Positions 23,261-33,416 are shown, counted from the stretch's first letter. The stretch is DNA of 64,000 nt from Glaciimonas sp. (GCA_012927625.1 JABBOV010000021.1:36218-100217), one strand, 5' to 3'. Notes: a model not told the origin generated them from the sequence alone. Program-made: numbers and translations.

Positions 23261-24478
23261 ATGAGCGCACAACCTAACAATAAGCAATTATTTATCAGCA
23301 ACTTGAGCGAGAAACTCGAGGCCTTGCGCGAACAAGGTTTGTACAAGCAAGAGCGTGTGCTGGCATCGCGCCAGGGCGCAGAAGTGCTGTGCGACGATGG
23401 CCGCAGCCTGATTAATCTATGCGCCAACAATTATCTGGGCTTGTCGGGCGACGAAGACACGGTGCAAGCTGCCATCAAAGCTACCGAACAATACGGCTAC
23501 GGCCTGTCGTCGGTGCGTTTCATCTGCGGCACGCAAACTGTCCACAAGCAACTGGAACGCGCGTTGTCGGATTTTCTCGGGATGGAAGACACGATTTTGT
23601 ATGCGGCGGCCTTCGATGCCAATGGCGGCGTGTTCGAACCGCTGTTCGATGAGCAGGATGCAATCATCTCGGACGCGCTGAATCACGCCTCCATCATCGA
23701 CGGCATCCGGCTGTGCAAGGCGGCGCGTTACCGCTACCAGCACAACGACATGGCGGACCTGGAGCTGCAATTGCAGGCCGCCGCCGCAACCGGCAAGCGC
23801 CACACATTGATTGCGACCGACGGCGTGTTTTCGATGGATGGCACGATTGCGCAGCTCGACAAGATTTGCGATCTGGCCGACCGTTATGGCGCACTGGTGA
23901 TGATCGACGAATGCCACGCCTCCGGCTTCATGGGCGCGACCGGACGCGGCACGCATGAGCATCACGGCGTAATGGGGCGCGTCGATATTATTACGGGCAC
24001 GCTGGGCAAAGCCTTGGGCGGTGCGATGGGCGGTTTCACCGCAGCCAAGCGCGAAGTGATCGAGACCCTGCGCCAGAAATCGCGCCCGTATCTGTTTTCT
24101 AATACGCTGGCACCTTCGATTGCCGGCGCTTCGCTATCGGTATTGCAGCGCCTTTCAGTCTCGACGGAACTCCGCGACCGCTTACATGCCAATACCGGCT
24201 ATTTCCGGCGCGAAATCGCCGCCTTGGGTTTCACCATCAAACCCGGCACCCATCCTGTGGTGCCGGTGATGCTGTTCGACGCCAAGGTGGCGCAACAGTT
24301 TGCGCAGCGCCTGTATGAACTCGGCATATTGGTGACCGGATTTTTTTACCCGGTGGTGCCGATGGGGCAGGCCAGAGTGCGAGTGCAATTGTCGGCAGCC
24401 CATAGCACCGAACAGTTGGACGTGGCGCTGGCCGCTTTTGCGCAGGCCGGGCGCGAGCTTGGTTTGCTGAATCAATAA
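23261..24478 (+). CDS. kbl: Glycine C-acetyltransferase (2-amino-3-ketobutyrate CoA ligase)
   Basis: PLP enzyme of the alpha-oxoamine synthase family that cleaves 2-amino-3-ketobutyrate with CoA into glycine and acetyl-CoA. The start at 23261 follows CGAGGTCGAC; the upstream in-frame extension to 23216 is not conserved-looking. 405 residues. The PLP lysine is in [15 protein letters not shown] (about residues 246-260), with the motif [11 protein letters not shown] around 216-226. Eleven bases separate it from the threonine dehydrogenase gene, so the two-step threonine degradation pathway is one operon. Confidence 0.95.
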   Translation: MSAQPNNKQLFISNLSEKLEALREQGLYKQERVLASRQGAEVLCDDGRSLINLCANNYLGLSGDEDTVQAAIKATEQYGYGLSSVRFICGTQTVHKQLERALSDFLGMEDTILYAAAFDANGGVFEPLFDEQDAIISDALNHASIIDGIRLCKAARYRYQHNDMADLELQLQAAAATGKRHTLIATDGVFSMDGTIAQLDKICDLADRYGALVMIDECHASGFMGATGRGTHEHHGVMGRVDIITGTLGKALGGAMGGFTAAKREVIETLRQKSRPYLFSNTLAPSIAGASLSVLQRLSVSTELRDRLHANTGYFRREIAALGFTIKPGTHPVVPVMLFDAKVAQQFAQRLYELGILVTGFFYPVVPMGQARVRVQLSAAHSTEQLDVALAAFAQAGRELGLLNQ

Positions 24479-24489
24479 GGAATACGGTA

Positions 24490-25467
24490 ATGGAACAAAT
24501 TTTAGTTATTGGCGCCAACGGACAAATCGGCAGCGAACTGGTGCTGGCGCTGTCGGCGCAGCACGGCGCAGAGCATGTGATTGCATCCGACATCGGCGGC
24601 AATCTGCATGGCGCGGCGCAATATGAACAGCTCGACGTGCTGGATGCAGCGCGCATGGCGCAATTGATCGAACGCCATCACATCACGCAGGTGTACCAAC
24701 TAGCCGCATTGCTGTCCGTCACCGGCGAGCAAGCTCCTTTGCGCGCCTGGAGTCTGAATATGGACGGCTTGCTGAATATTCTGGAAATCGCCCGAAAACG
24801 CGACCAGGCCGGCACGCCGTTGCGGGTATTCTGGCCGTCTTCAATTGCCGCCTTCGGCCCGAGTACGCCCGCCGTAGCTACGCCGCAAACCACGATCATG
24901 GATCCGACCACCATTTACGGCATCAGCAAGCTGGCCGGTGAACGCCTGTGCGAATATTATTTCCATAAATTCGGCGTCGATGTGCGCAGCATCCGCTATC
25001 CCGGCATCATCAGCTACAAGTCGCCGCCCGGCGGCGGCACCACCGATTACGCGATTGCCATCTTCCATGCAGCGTTGCAAGGCGATTGTTATCAGTGCTA
25101 CCTCGGCCCCGACACCACCTTGCCGATGATCTACATGTCCGATGCGATCCGCGCCACCACCCTGTTGATGGACGCGCCCGCCGCGCAAATCCGGGTGCGC
25201 TCTTCCTACAATGTGGCTGGAGTGAGCTTCAACCCGCAGCAATTGGCGCAAGCGATTCAACGCGTATTGCCGCAATTCGAGATACGTTATGCGCCGGATG
25301 AACGCCAGGCGATTGCCGCCAGCTGGCCGCAAAGTTTGGACGACATCCAGGCCTGCGCCGATTGGGGCTGGCAAGCGCAGGTCGGTCTGGAGCAGATGGT
25401 GGACGATATGCTGAAAAACATTGCACCGCTACAAACTAAACCTCTGAAATTAGAACGGCTTTTGTAG
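24490..25467 (+). CDS. L-threonine 3-dehydrogenase, SDR/epimerase type
   Basis: NAD-dependent dehydrogenase of the extended short-chain (epimerase) family that oxidises L-threonine to 2-amino-3-ketobutyrate, the substrate of Kbl. 325 residues. The NAD motif GANGQIGSEL is at residues 8-17, and the catalytic Tyr-Lys pair is in YGISKLAGE at about residues 141-149. The usual E. coli Tdh is an unrelated zinc enzyme; the SDR type found beside kbl is known in several bacteria. A generic sugar epimerase annotation is possible by homology, but the kbl pairing and close fit to SDR-type TDH make threonine the likely substrate. Confidence 0.85.
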   Translation: MEQILVIGANGQIGSELVLALSAQHGAEHVIASDIGGNLHGAAQYEQLDVLDAARMAQLIERHHITQVYQLAALLSVTGEQAPLRAWSLNMDGLLNILEIARKRDQAGTPLRVFWPSSIAAFGPSTPAVATPQTTIMDPTTIYGISKLAGERLCEYYFHKFGVDVRSIRYPGIISYKSPPGGGTTDYAIAIFHAALQGDCYQCYLGPDTTLPMIYMSDAIRATTLLMDAPAAQIRVRSSYNVAGVSFNPQQLAQAIQRVLPQFEIRYAPDERQAIAASWPQSLDDIQACADWGWQAQVGLEQMVDDMLKNIAPLQTKPLKLERLL

Positions 25468-25545
25468 GTCGGGTTAGCGGCTTCATCGCGTAACCCGACA
25501 TTTGCGGCTGGGAATGTCGGATTACACACTTGCTAACCCGACTAC
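25464..25545. repeat. REP-type palindromic element, GTAGGTCGGGTTAGC family
   Basis: The outer ends GTAGGTCGGGTTAGC (25464-25478) and GCTAACCCGACTAC (25532-25545) are inverted copies with one bulged base. An internal copy TAACCCGAC (25491-25499) can pair with the left end as an alternative hairpin. It fills the gap between tdh and sdaA. Confidence 0.7.
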
Positions 25546-25601
25546 GGTGCTGGAATTTTCAGGTTTTTAATCTTCAAAATTAAAATACAAAAGAGATAAC
25601 C

Positions 25602-27005
25602 ATGGACATGCGGGTATTCGAGCTTTTTAAAATCGGCATCGGTCCCTCCAGTTCGCATACGGTTGGGCCGATGCTGGCGGCACGTCGTTTCCTGATGGAA
25701 TGTCCAGACCTGGAACAGGCGGTGCAGGTGCAAGTGGCGCTGTATGGTTCGCTGGCCTTGACCGGCGTCGGGCATGCGACCGATAGCGCGGTGCTGCTCG
25801 GCTTGATGGGTGAAACGCCGCAGGATATCGCGCCGGAATCAGTCGTCGACAAGCTGGCGGCGATCAAGAGTAGCGGCCAGATCAGATTGCTCGGCCGATA
25901 TCCAGTTGCCTTCGATGCGGCGCGTGATCTGCTGTGGTGCAAGAAAGAAAATTTGCCGGCGCATCCAAACGGCATGCGCTTTAGCCTGACCCGCAAGGAC
26001 GACAGCACGACCGAAGCGGTGTTTTATTCGGTTGGCGGCGGTTTTATTTGTAGCGCCGAAGAAATGAATGCCGCCAAAGCGCCAGTCGCAAATACCTTGC
26101 CCTATCCGTTCGACACCATGGCAGATTTATTGCAGCACGGGCGCGACAGCGGCTTGGGCATTGTCGCCATGATGCGCGCCAACGAACAGGTACATTGCAG
26201 CGCGCAAGAACTTGATGCTGGGCTAAACCGGATTTGGGACGTGATGCATGAATGCATTGCCAGCGGGCTGCTTGCCAAAGGCGAATTGCCCGGCGGCCTG
26301 CACGTCAAGCGCCGTGCGGCGGCGTTGTGGCAGGCGGCGCAAGAACCGGTCGATGTGTTGTTGCGTGATAGGTTATTACACGATACTTTGCCGCACGATG
26401 CGCTGCACCGGGTCAGCCTGTATGCGATGGCGGTAAATGAACAAAACGCCACCGGCGGCCGCGTCGTTACCGCGCCCACCAACGGCGCAGCCGGCATTAT
26501 CCCTGCCGTGTTGCGCTATTACACCGAAGATTGCCATCCTAGCGACCCGATCAGCGGGGTGCGCGCTTTCCTGCTGGCGGCTGCTGCAATCGGCATGCTG
26601 TGCAAACGCAATGCCTCGATTTCCGGTGCGGAAGTCGGTTGCCAGGGCGAAGTCGGCGTAGCCTGCGCGATGGCTGCCGCCGGTTTGGTCGCCGCACTCG
26701 GCGGCAGCAATGCGCAGATCGAAAATGCTGCTGAAATCGGCATCGAACATCACCTCGGCCTGACCTGCGACCCGATCGGCGGCTTGGTGCAAATCCCGTG
26801 CATTGAGCGCAACGGGCTGGGTGCAGTCAAAGCGATCACGGCTGCCTCGCTGGCGCTGAAAGGCGACGGCACCCATTACGTCAGCCTGGATCAAGTTATT
26901 GAGACCATGCGCCAAACCGGTGCCGACATGAAAGCCAAGTACAAGGAAACCTCGCTCGGCGGCTTGGCGGTGCATGTGGTGACGGTCAATCATGCTGCTT
27001 GCTAG
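25602..27005 (+). CDS. sdaA: L-serine ammonia-lyase (iron-sulfur L-serine dehydratase)
   Basis: Oxygen-sensitive [4Fe-4S] enzyme that deaminates L-serine to pyruvate. 467 residues, single-chain type with fused beta and alpha domains. The N-terminal motif GPSSSHTVGPM is at about residues 11-21. Cluster-binding cysteines are likely those in LCKRNASISGAEVGCQGEVG and in CDPIGGLVQIPC (about 342-400). AAGAG precedes the ATG. Together with serA and kbl-tdh, it suggests that glycine and serine can be driven to pyruvate and acetyl-CoA. Confidence 0.95.
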   Translation: MDMRVFELFKIGIGPSSSHTVGPMLAARRFLMECPDLEQAVQVQVALYGSLALTGVGHATDSAVLLGLMGETPQDIAPESVVDKLAAIKSSGQIRLLGRYPVAFDAARDLLWCKKENLPAHPNGMRFSLTRKDDSTTEAVFYSVGGGFICSAEEMNAAKAPVANTLPYPFDTMADLLQHGRDSGLGIVAMMRANEQVHCSAQELDAGLNRIWDVMHECIASGLLAKGELPGGLHVKRRAAALWQAAQEPVDVLLRDRLLHDTLPHDALHRVSLYAMAVNEQNATGGRVVTAPTNGAAGIIPAVLRYYTEDCHPSDPISGVRAFLLAAAAIGMLCKRNASISGAEVGCQGEVGVACAMAAAGLVAALGGSNAQIENAAEIGIEHHLGLTCDPIGGLVQIPCIERNGLGAVKAITAASLALKGDGTHYVSLDQVIETMRQTGADMKAKYKETSLGGLAVHVVTVNHAAC

Positions 27006-27283
27006 GGGAGTACCATTATATTCACCTTGTTCGCCGCATTATTTTAATGTTACTTGAAAAATACATAAATGGGTATATCTGCAATCGCTATAAAAATGCG
27101 TCATGTAAGTAATACTTAAAGCAGGATAGTTATCCGTTTTTTTCGCATTGCCCGCAGCAGCAGGGTCACAGCTATAATAGTTGCCGACACTCCATAACCA
27201 ACTTTCAGCGCTCGCCCGGCACCAGACTGCATCAGTTTGCGTGATTTTGGCACCGTGCAGCCACCACCACACCGCCCACACTT

Positions 27284-28768
27284 ATGCAATACGTTTCTAC
27301 TCGCTCCGGCACTGTTCATTCCTCTGCCTCGCAATCCTTTTCCGAGATTCTGTTGGGTGGCCTGGCGCCTGATGGCGGCCTGTATTTGCCGGCCGAATAT
27401 CCGCAGGTCACAGGCGAGGAATTGAGTGCCTGGCGCAAACTGTCTTACGCCGATCTGGCGTTCGAGATCTTGAAAAAATTCGCCACCGACATTCCCGCCG
27501 CCGATCTCAAGGCCATCACGCGCAAGACCTACACTGCCGCTGTTTACCGCAATGCACGCGCAGGCGATGACGCCAGCCAGATCACGCCGCTGCATGTGCT
27601 GGATGAACAACTCGGCCGTGGCGGTGGCAAGACGCTGATGCTGCAAGCGCTGTCGAACGGCCCGACACTGGCTTTCAAGGATATGGCGATGCAGTTGCTG
27701 GGCAACTTGTTCGAATACACGTTATCCAAAAATAATGCCGAACTGAACATCTTCGGCGCGACTTCCGGCGACACCGGCAGCGCAGCGGAATATGCGATGC
27801 GCGGCAAGAAAGGCATCCGCGTTTTCATGCTGTCGCCACACAAGAAGATGAGCGCGTTCCAGAGCGCCCAGATGTTCAGCCTGCAAGACCCGAATATCTT
27901 CAATATCGCCATTGTTGGCGTATTCGACGATTGCCAGGATATGGTCAAGGCAGTCTCGAACGATCTGGAATTCAAAGTGCGCCAGAAGATCGGCACCGTC
28001 AATTCGATCAATTGGGCCCGTGTGGTGGCGCAAGTAGTGTATTACTTCCGTGGCTATTTGCTGGCCACCACCAGCAATGATCAAAAGGTATCGTTTACCG
28101 TGCCATCCGGTAATTTCGGCAATATCTGCGCCGGTCATATCGCCCGCATGATGGGTTTACCGATTGACAAGCTGATCGCCGCCACCAACGAGAACGACGT
28201 GCTGGACGAATTCTTCCGCACCGGCGTCTACCGCGTGCGCAAATCGGCCGAGACTTATCACACCAGCAGCCCGTCGATGGACATTTCCAAAGCGTCCAAC
28301 TTCGAGCGCTTCATTTTCGATCTGCTAGACCGTGACGGCGACCGCGTGCGCGCGTTATTTCAGAAGGTTGAAACGCACGGCGGCTTCGATCTGTCCGGCA
28401 AGCCGGGCAGCGATGGAGACGAGTTCGTTAAAATCGCGCAATATGGTTTTCTGTCAGGAAAATCGACGCATCAAGACCGGCTCGATACCATCCGCGAGGT
28501 GCAGGATGAATACGACATCACCATCGATACTCACACTGCAGACGGCGTGAAAGTCGCGCGCGAACATGTGGCGCCGGGCGTGCCGATGATCGTGCTGGAA
28601 ACCGCACTCGCCGCCAAATTCAATGAAACCATTCTGGAAGCGTTAGGCACGGACGCCGAGCGCCCGGCCGGTTTCGAGAACATCGAAGATTTGCCGCAGC
28701 ATTTTGAAGTGATGCCGGCCGATGTCGAATTGGTGAAAGTATTTATCGCTAAACATACCGGCCTGTAA
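27284..28768 (+). CDS. thrC: Threonine synthase
   Basis: PLP enzyme that converts O-phosphohomoserine to threonine. 494 residues, of the longer type beginning MQYVSTR. The PLP lysine is in PTLAFKDMAMQLLG (about residues 127-140), with the phosphate-binding glycine loop in ATSGDTGSAAEYA. No clear Shine-Dalgarno is visible before the ATG. In many related genomes hom (homoserine dehydrogenase) sits directly upstream; here sdaA does, with a 278-bp spacer in which I recognise no gene. moeA follows after a REP element. Confidence 0.95.
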   Translation: MQYVSTRSGTVHSSASQSFSEILLGGLAPDGGLYLPAEYPQVTGEELSAWRKLSYADLAFEILKKFATDIPAADLKAITRKTYTAAVYRNARAGDDASQITPLHVLDEQLGRGGGKTLMLQALSNGPTLAFKDMAMQLLGNLFEYTLSKNNAELNIFGATSGDTGSAAEYAMRGKKGIRVFMLSPHKKMSAFQSAQMFSLQDPNIFNIAIVGVFDDCQDMVKAVSNDLEFKVRQKIGTVNSINWARVVAQVVYYFRGYLLATTSNDQKVSFTVPSGNFGNICAGHIARMMGLPIDKLIAATNENDVLDEFFRTGVYRVRKSAETYHTSSPSMDISKASNFERFIFDLLDRDGDRVRALFQKVETHGGFDLSGKPGSDGDEFVKIAQYGFLSGKSTHQDRLDTIREVQDEYDITIDTHTADGVKVAREHVAPGVPMIVLETALAAKFNETILEALGTDAERPAGFENIEDLPQHFEVMPADVELVKVFIAKHTGL

Positions 28769-28800
28769 ATGTCGTGAGCACTTCCAGTCTGAAGCAATTT

Positions 28801-28862
28801 TTGTAGGAGTGGCGTTAGCCGAGATTGTTTGCGCCTGATCGCGGCTAACGCCGCTCTTACAA
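28801..28862. repeat. REP-type palindrome, TTGTAGGAGTGGCGTTAGCC family
   Basis: Arms at 28801-28821 and 28842-28862 are complementary with two mismatches around a 20-base loop. It lies between thrC and moeA. The TGTAGGAGYGGC...GCC type of palindrome is widespread as REP sequences in Gammaproteobacteria and Betaproteobacteria. Confidence 0.75.
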
Positions 28863-29051
28863 AATCGTGCCGCTTCGTCTTTACTTGCCAAGTTGGCTGA
28901 ATATTTTTTAGACATTAAAAAAGCAGGGGTATAGGTAAAAACAGCACATCTACCGCATATATTTATTGAAGTATAATTTTTTACACCTGCAGGTACCCAT
29001 ATTAATGCCGGCCGCAAGGCAATTCTGCGGATAACACGGAGGAGCAAAATC

Positions 29052-30284
29052 ATGACCGAAAAAAATCCCATGTTGAACGCCGCCGAAGCGCTAGGCTTAC
29101 TGCTCGCCGCTGCCAGGCCGGTCACCGAAGTCGAGCAATTAGCGACGCTGCAAGCCAACGGCCGCATTCTGGCCAGGGCCCAAACCTCGCAACTCGATGT
29201 GCCGCCAAAAGACAATACGCACATGGACGGCTATGCAGTGCGCGCTGCCGATTGCGCCAGCGGCGCGGCGACATTGACCGTTAGCCAGCGTATTCCGGCT
29301 GGTCATGTCGGGAATGAATTACTAGCCGGTACGGCGGCCAGGATTTTTACCGGTGCGATGATTCCAGAAGGTGCGGATGCGGTCGTGATGCAGGAAATGT
29401 GCGCGCTTGATGGCGATAAAGTCACCATTAACCATGCGCCACCTGCCGGCGAATGGATCCGTCGTGCCGGCGAAGACATCCGCGCCGGCAGCTTGATTCT
29501 GCCGGCAGGTACACGTTTGCGCGGGCAGGAACTCGGTCTGGCGGCATCCGTCGGCTTGGCAACATTACCGGTGGTGCGCAAGTTGCGCGTTGCGGTATTT
29601 TTCACCGGCGATGAGTTGGCAATGCCCGGCGAGCCATTAAAGCCAGGCGCGATCTACAATTCGAATAAATTCACCCTGCGCGGTTTGCTGGAAAACCTCG
29701 GCTGCGACATCACCGATTTCGGCATCGTGCCAGACAATTTGTCAGCTACCCGCGACACGTTGCGGCGCGCCGCGCAAGAGCATGATTTGATCGTAACTTC
29801 AGGCGGCGTTTCAGTCGGCGAAGAAGATCACATCAAGCCAGCGGTTGAAGCAGAAGGGCGGCTCAACATGTGGCAAATCGCAATCAAGCCCGGCAAACCG
29901 CTGGCGTTTGGCGAAGTCAACCGTACGGCAGACAAGAGCGGCGCTGCTTTCTTCATCGGTCTGCCCGGTAATCCAGTGTCAAGCTTTGTCACTTTTCTGT
30001 TATTCGTGCGGCCTTTCATCTTGCGCCTGCAAGGTGTGCAGGACGTTGCACCCAAGAGGTACACGCTGCGCGCCGATTTCACCCAGAACAAAAACGATCG
30101 CCGCAACGAATTCTTGCGCGCCAAAATCAACGCCCAAGGTGGGCTGGATCTATTCCCGAATCAAAGCTCGGGCGTACTCACTTCCACCGTATGGGGTGAC
30201 GGCCTGATCGATAATCCGCCCGGCTGCGCTATTGCCCGCGGCGACATGGTCAATTTCATTCCTTTTAGCGAACTCCTCCATTGA
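29052..30284 (+). CDS. moeA: Molybdopterin molybdotransferase MoeA
   Basis: Inserts molybdate into adenylated molybdopterin to form the mature molybdenum cofactor. 410 residues. The substrate loop PPKDNTHMDGYAVRA is near residues 54-68, and the MPT-binding domain has TSGGVSVGEEDHIK around 248-261 and the GLPGNPVS loop near residue 305. A strong CGGAGGAG precedes the ATG. The stop codon shares a base with the moaD ATG (TGATG), so the two are translationally coupled. Confidence 0.95.
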   Translation: MTEKNPMLNAAEALGLLLAAARPVTEVEQLATLQANGRILARAQTSQLDVPPKDNTHMDGYAVRAADCASGAATLTVSQRIPAGHVGNELLAGTAARIFTGAMIPEGADAVVMQEMCALDGDKVTINHAPPAGEWIRRAGEDIRAGSLILPAGTRLRGQELGLAASVGLATLPVVRKLRVAVFFTGDELAMPGEPLKPGAIYNSNKFTLRGLLENLGCDITDFGIVPDNLSATRDTLRRAAQEHDLIVTSGGVSVGEEDHIKPAVEAEGRLNMWQIAIKPGKPLAFGEVNRTADKSGAAFFIGLPGNPVSSFVTFLLFVRPFILRLQGVQDVAPKRYTLRADFTQNKNDRRNEFLRAKINAQGGLDLFPNQSSGVLTSTVWGDGLIDNPPGCAIARGDMVNFIPFSELLH

Positions 30285-30541
30285 TGAATATCCAGCTCCG
30301 CTTTTTTGCCAGCATTCGTGAGACCCTCGGCACCAGTCAGGAATCCGTCGCTGTGCCGGCGCAGGTGCGCACTATCGGCGATGTGCGCCATTTTCTGATC
30401 GCCCGCGGTGGCGCATGGGCCGAATGCCTGGCGGAAGAGCGCACATTGCGCATGGCATTTAACCAAGTGATGACCGAGTCGGAAACGCTGATTAGCGAAG
30501 GCTGCGAGGTGGCATTCTTTCCTCCGGTGACGGGCGGTTGA
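30284..30541 (+). CDS. moaD: Molybdopterin synthase sulfur carrier subunit MoaD
   Basis: Ubiquitin-fold protein whose C-terminal thiocarboxylate donates sulfur to precursor Z with MoaE. 85 residues. It ends in the required Gly-Gly (VAFFPPVTGG), and the N-terminus NIQLRFFASIRETLG is typical. The ATG at 30284 overlaps the moeA stop; a TTG three bases earlier is also in frame. The next frame begins within the last codons, so the downstream Stealth gene is coupled to moaD, while the partner moaE lies 4 kb away. Confidence 0.92.
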   Translation: MNIQLRFFASIRETLGTSQESVAVPAQVRTIGDVRHFLIARGGAWAECLAEERTLRMAFNQVMTESETLISEGCEVAFFPPVTGG

Positions 30542-30546
30542 GCAAG

Positions 30547-31536
30547 ATGAGCAAGATGGTACAAAGTAGCGCAGAGCGCATCGACATTGTTTATTTGTGG
30601 GTCAACGGTGCCGATCCAGTCTGGCGGCACAAGCGCCAGCAAGCGCTGGCGCACTGGGAGACTCAGCAACAGACCGATGATTTGGCGCGTTACGGAAATG
30701 TGGCCGGGCGCTATCGCGACAATGGCGAGCTGCGCTTCAACTTGCGGGCGCTGGAAAAATTTTACCCGAATCACGGCCATATTTATCTGGTTACCGACGC
30801 TCAGGTGCCGCACTGGCTGCAGCCCAACGACAATCTGACTCTGGTCGATCATCGCGATCTGATGCCGGCGGCGGCGCTGCCGGTGTTCGATTCCGGGCAT
30901 ATTGAATCCTATCTGCATCACATCCCTGGTCTGGCCGAGCGCTTCATTTATCTCAATGATGATGTGTTCTTTGGGGCCACAGTGAACCCCGATCAATGGT
31001 TTGGCGCCGAAGGCGTGGCGCTGTTTACGGATACTGCGCAGGTGCCGGATTACGATACTTTACAAACCAACGAGACCGCACTGGTGAATGCGTCTGTATT
31101 GTCCAAGCACTGGCTGTCGCAGCGTTACCCAAAATACCGCCATGCGCCGCGCATATTTGCGCATGCGCCGCGTCCAATGTTCAAAAGTTTGCTGCATGAA
31201 CTGGAGCTGGCTGCGCCAGAACTGTTTCAGCAAGTGCGCAAGACAGTTTTTCGCTCCTGGCGAGTGCCGCCGATCATGCCGGATCTGGTGCCGCGCTGGA
31301 TGCTGCATACCGGTCGCGCCGCAGTGCAGACGCAGCAGGCGCTGTATATCAGCAGTGGCGCACCGGATGCAGAACGGCAGTTTCAGGATTTGATGGCCGG
31401 GTTCGGCCGGATTCCGTTTTTTTGCATCAACGACACTAGCGACGATAGCGCGGACGACGCCCCCCAATTGCAAAATATTGCCGATGCATTAGGCAAGTTG
31501 CTGCCTAATCCTTCCTCTTTCGAGCGTGTCGATTAG
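30547..31536 (+). CDS. Stealth-family sugar-phosphate transferase-like protein
   Basis: Members of the Stealth family transfer hexose-1-phosphates in capsule or exopolysaccharide synthesis; the human relative is GlcNAc-1-phosphotransferase. 329 residues from the ATG at 30547; a TTG at 30538 overlapping the moaD stop is the other possible start. Recognisable conserved regions are CR1 (IDIVYLWVNGADP, near the N-terminus), CR2 (NGELRFNLRALEKFYP ... HIYLVTDAQVPHWL), the acidic NDDVFFG and CR3 with APRIFAHAPRPMFK. No signal peptide or membrane segment, so it is cytoplasmic. Its place inside a moa cluster, without glycosyltransferase neighbours, is odd; the acceptor is unknown. Confidence 0.85.
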   Translation: MSKMVQSSAERIDIVYLWVNGADPVWRHKRQQALAHWETQQQTDDLARYGNVAGRYRDNGELRFNLRALEKFYPNHGHIYLVTDAQVPHWLQPNDNLTLVDHRDLMPAAALPVFDSGHIESYLHHIPGLAERFIYLNDDVFFGATVNPDQWFGAEGVALFTDTAQVPDYDTLQTNETALVNASVLSKHWLSQRYPKYRHAPRIFAHAPRPMFKSLLHELELAAPELFQQVRKTVFRSWRVPPIMPDLVPRWMLHTGRAAVQTQQALYISSGAPDAERQFQDLMAGFGRIPFFCINDTSDDSADDAPQLQNIADALGKLLPNPSSFERVD

Positions 31537-31690
31537 CCTGGGTATTTAAAATTCCATGTTGCATTGCAGAAAAGAACGATAGTGCTATTTTAGAGTGCTT
31601 CCACTACTAAAACGCATTAGCGTGTCTGTTTCCAAGAGCTATAGTGTTGTTCAAATAATTTCTTGAGTAGTATATTTTTCCGCAACTTAA

Positions 31691-31746
31691 AGTAATGCAG
31701 GCCTTTGTGCCTGCAACCGGATGCAGGCACAAAGACCTGCACTACT
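31691..31746. repeat. REP-type palindrome (long form)
   Basis: Twenty-five-base arms (31691-31715 and 31722-31746) match as an inverted repeat with two mismatches around a 6-base loop. Each arm carries an AGTAATGCAGGC / GCACTACT end like those at 16454 and 34114. It sits just before the chemoreceptor gene; an in-frame ATG inside it is not the real start. Confidence 0.8.
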
Positions 31747-31784
31747 TCCAAGTAATTTCGACCAGGGACAAAGGCTCGCACAAA

Positions 31785-33416
31785 ATGAATATTAAAAAAT
31801 TGCGCATTGGACAACGACTTGCGCTCGGCTTTGGAGTCGTGATTGCATTATTGATCATGCTGGCCAGCCTGGCTTACGTTCGCATTACCAGCCTCAATAG
31901 TGAAATCAACCTGCTGGTCAAAGATCGTTATCCAAAAACCGTGATTGCCAACGCCATCAAGGCCGATCTGAATGAAATTACGCGCAATATGCTCAACGTT
32001 TTGATCATGACCGACCCGGGACAAATCAAAAAGGAGTTGGTCAACATAGAAGACAAGAACAAGAGCACCCAATCAGCTATTGTTACCTTGAGCAAAATCA
32101 TCGCCGATCCACGAGGCCGCCAGCACCTCGACGCAATCACCGCATTGCGCGATAAATTTTTGTCGGTGCAGACCAGTTTTGTGGCACTTATTAACCAGGA
32201 TGCAAAAGACGAAGCGATGCTGAAGCTACTGTTTTCGGTGCGGCCACTGCAAACCAAATACTTTGTCCAGCTCGACGATTTCATCACCTACCAAAACAAC
32301 CAAATGGAGCAGTCCGGCGCACAATCAACGCTGGCTGCCAATCGCACTGCGCAGTTAATCCTGATTCTTGCTGCAATTGCCAGTACCTTGAGTGTGCTGG
32401 TCGGCTTTTTCGTTTCGCGCAGCATTACCCGGCCGCTCAATGAAGCTGTCGATGTCGCTAAACGCGTGGCCGATGGCGATCTGACCAGTACCATTGCAAT
32501 CAAAACCTTCGATGAAACCGGCATGCTGATGCAGGCACTCAGGCACATGAACGAAAGCTTGTTGAAAATTGTCGGTGAAGTACGTTCTGGCACCGAAACT
32601 ATCGCCTCAGCATCAAGCCAGATTGCCAGCGGCAATCAAGATCTGTCGTCGCGCACCGAGCAGCAAGCCTGCTCGCTGCAACAAACTGCTGCCTCAATGC
32701 TCGCATTGACCAGTACGGTACGTGAAAATGCCGACAATGCGCACCAGGCCAATCAACTTGCGGCCTCTGCTTCGGAAGTTGCGGCCAAGGGCGGGGCGGT
32801 GGTAGCGCAAGTGATCGGTACCATGGCTTCGATCAATGAGTCTTCCAGGAAAATTGTCGACATCATCAGCGTCATCGATGGCATCGCATTTCAAACCAAC
32901 ATTCTGGCGCTGAATGCGGCAGTCGAAGCGGCACGCGCCGGTGAGCAGGGCCGTGGTTTTGCGGTGGTGGCGTCCGAAGTTCGGAATCTGGCACAACGCT
33001 CGGCTGCGGCAGCCAAGGAAATCAAATTGCTGATCGGCGACTCGGTCGAAAAAGTTGAAGCCGGCAGCAAACTGGTGCGCCAGGCCGGCAGCACGATGGA
33101 CGACGTGGTGGCAAGTGTTGCGCGCGTGACCGACATCATGGCGCAGATCACCGCCGCCAGCCAGGAACAAAGTTCAGGCATTGAACAGGTTAATCGCGCG
33201 ATCAGCCAGATGGACGAGGTAACCCAGCAGAATGCAGCGCTGGTGGAAGAGGCAGCCGCTTCAGCCGAGTCGATGCAGAATCAGGCGACTAATCTGGCCC
33301 AGGTGATGCGTGTTTTTAAACTGGATGCAGGCGTTGCTAAGGATGCTGCGCATGGCATGGCGCCGGCCAGACGGAAAATAAGGCAACAGTCGGTGATGCA
33401 AATTGCCGCTGAATAG
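31785..33416 (+). CDS. Methyl-accepting chemotaxis protein
   Basis: Transmembrane chemoreceptor signalling to CheA/CheW. The start at 31785 gives [17 protein letters not shown], a typical receptor N-terminus, and excludes the palindrome upstream. 543 residues: TM1 about 12-34, a periplasmic four-helix bundle of roughly 150 residues, TM2 about 190-212, a HAMP domain ([20 protein letters not shown]), and a long signalling coiled coil with the conserved tip [20 protein letters not shown]. No C-terminal CheR-binding pentapeptide is present. The ligand is unknown. No chemotaxis operon is nearby. Confidence 0.94.
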   Translation: MNIKKLRIGQRLALGFGVVIALLIMLASLAYVRITSLNSEINLLVKDRYPKTVIANAIKADLNEITRNMLNVLIMTDPGQIKKELVNIEDKNKSTQSAIVTLSKIIADPRGRQHLDAITALRDKFLSVQTSFVALINQDAKDEAMLKLLFSVRPLQTKYFVQLDDFITYQNNQMEQSGAQSTLAANRTAQLILILAAIASTLSVLVGFFVSRSITRPLNEAVDVAKRVADGDLTSTIAIKTFDETGMLMQALRHMNESLLKIVGEVRSGTETIASASSQIASGNQDLSSRTEQQACSLQQTAASMLALTSTVRENADNAHQANQLAASASEVAAKGGAVVAQVIGTMASINESSRKIVDIISVIDGIAFQTNILALNAAVEAARAGEQGRGFAVVASEVRNLAQRSAAAAKEIKLLIGDSVEKVEAGSKLVRQAGSTMDDVVASVARVTDIMAQITAASQEQSSGIEQVNRAISQMDEVTQQNAALVEEAAASAESMQNQATNLAQVMRVFKLDAGVAKDAAHGMAPARRKIRQQSVMQIAAE

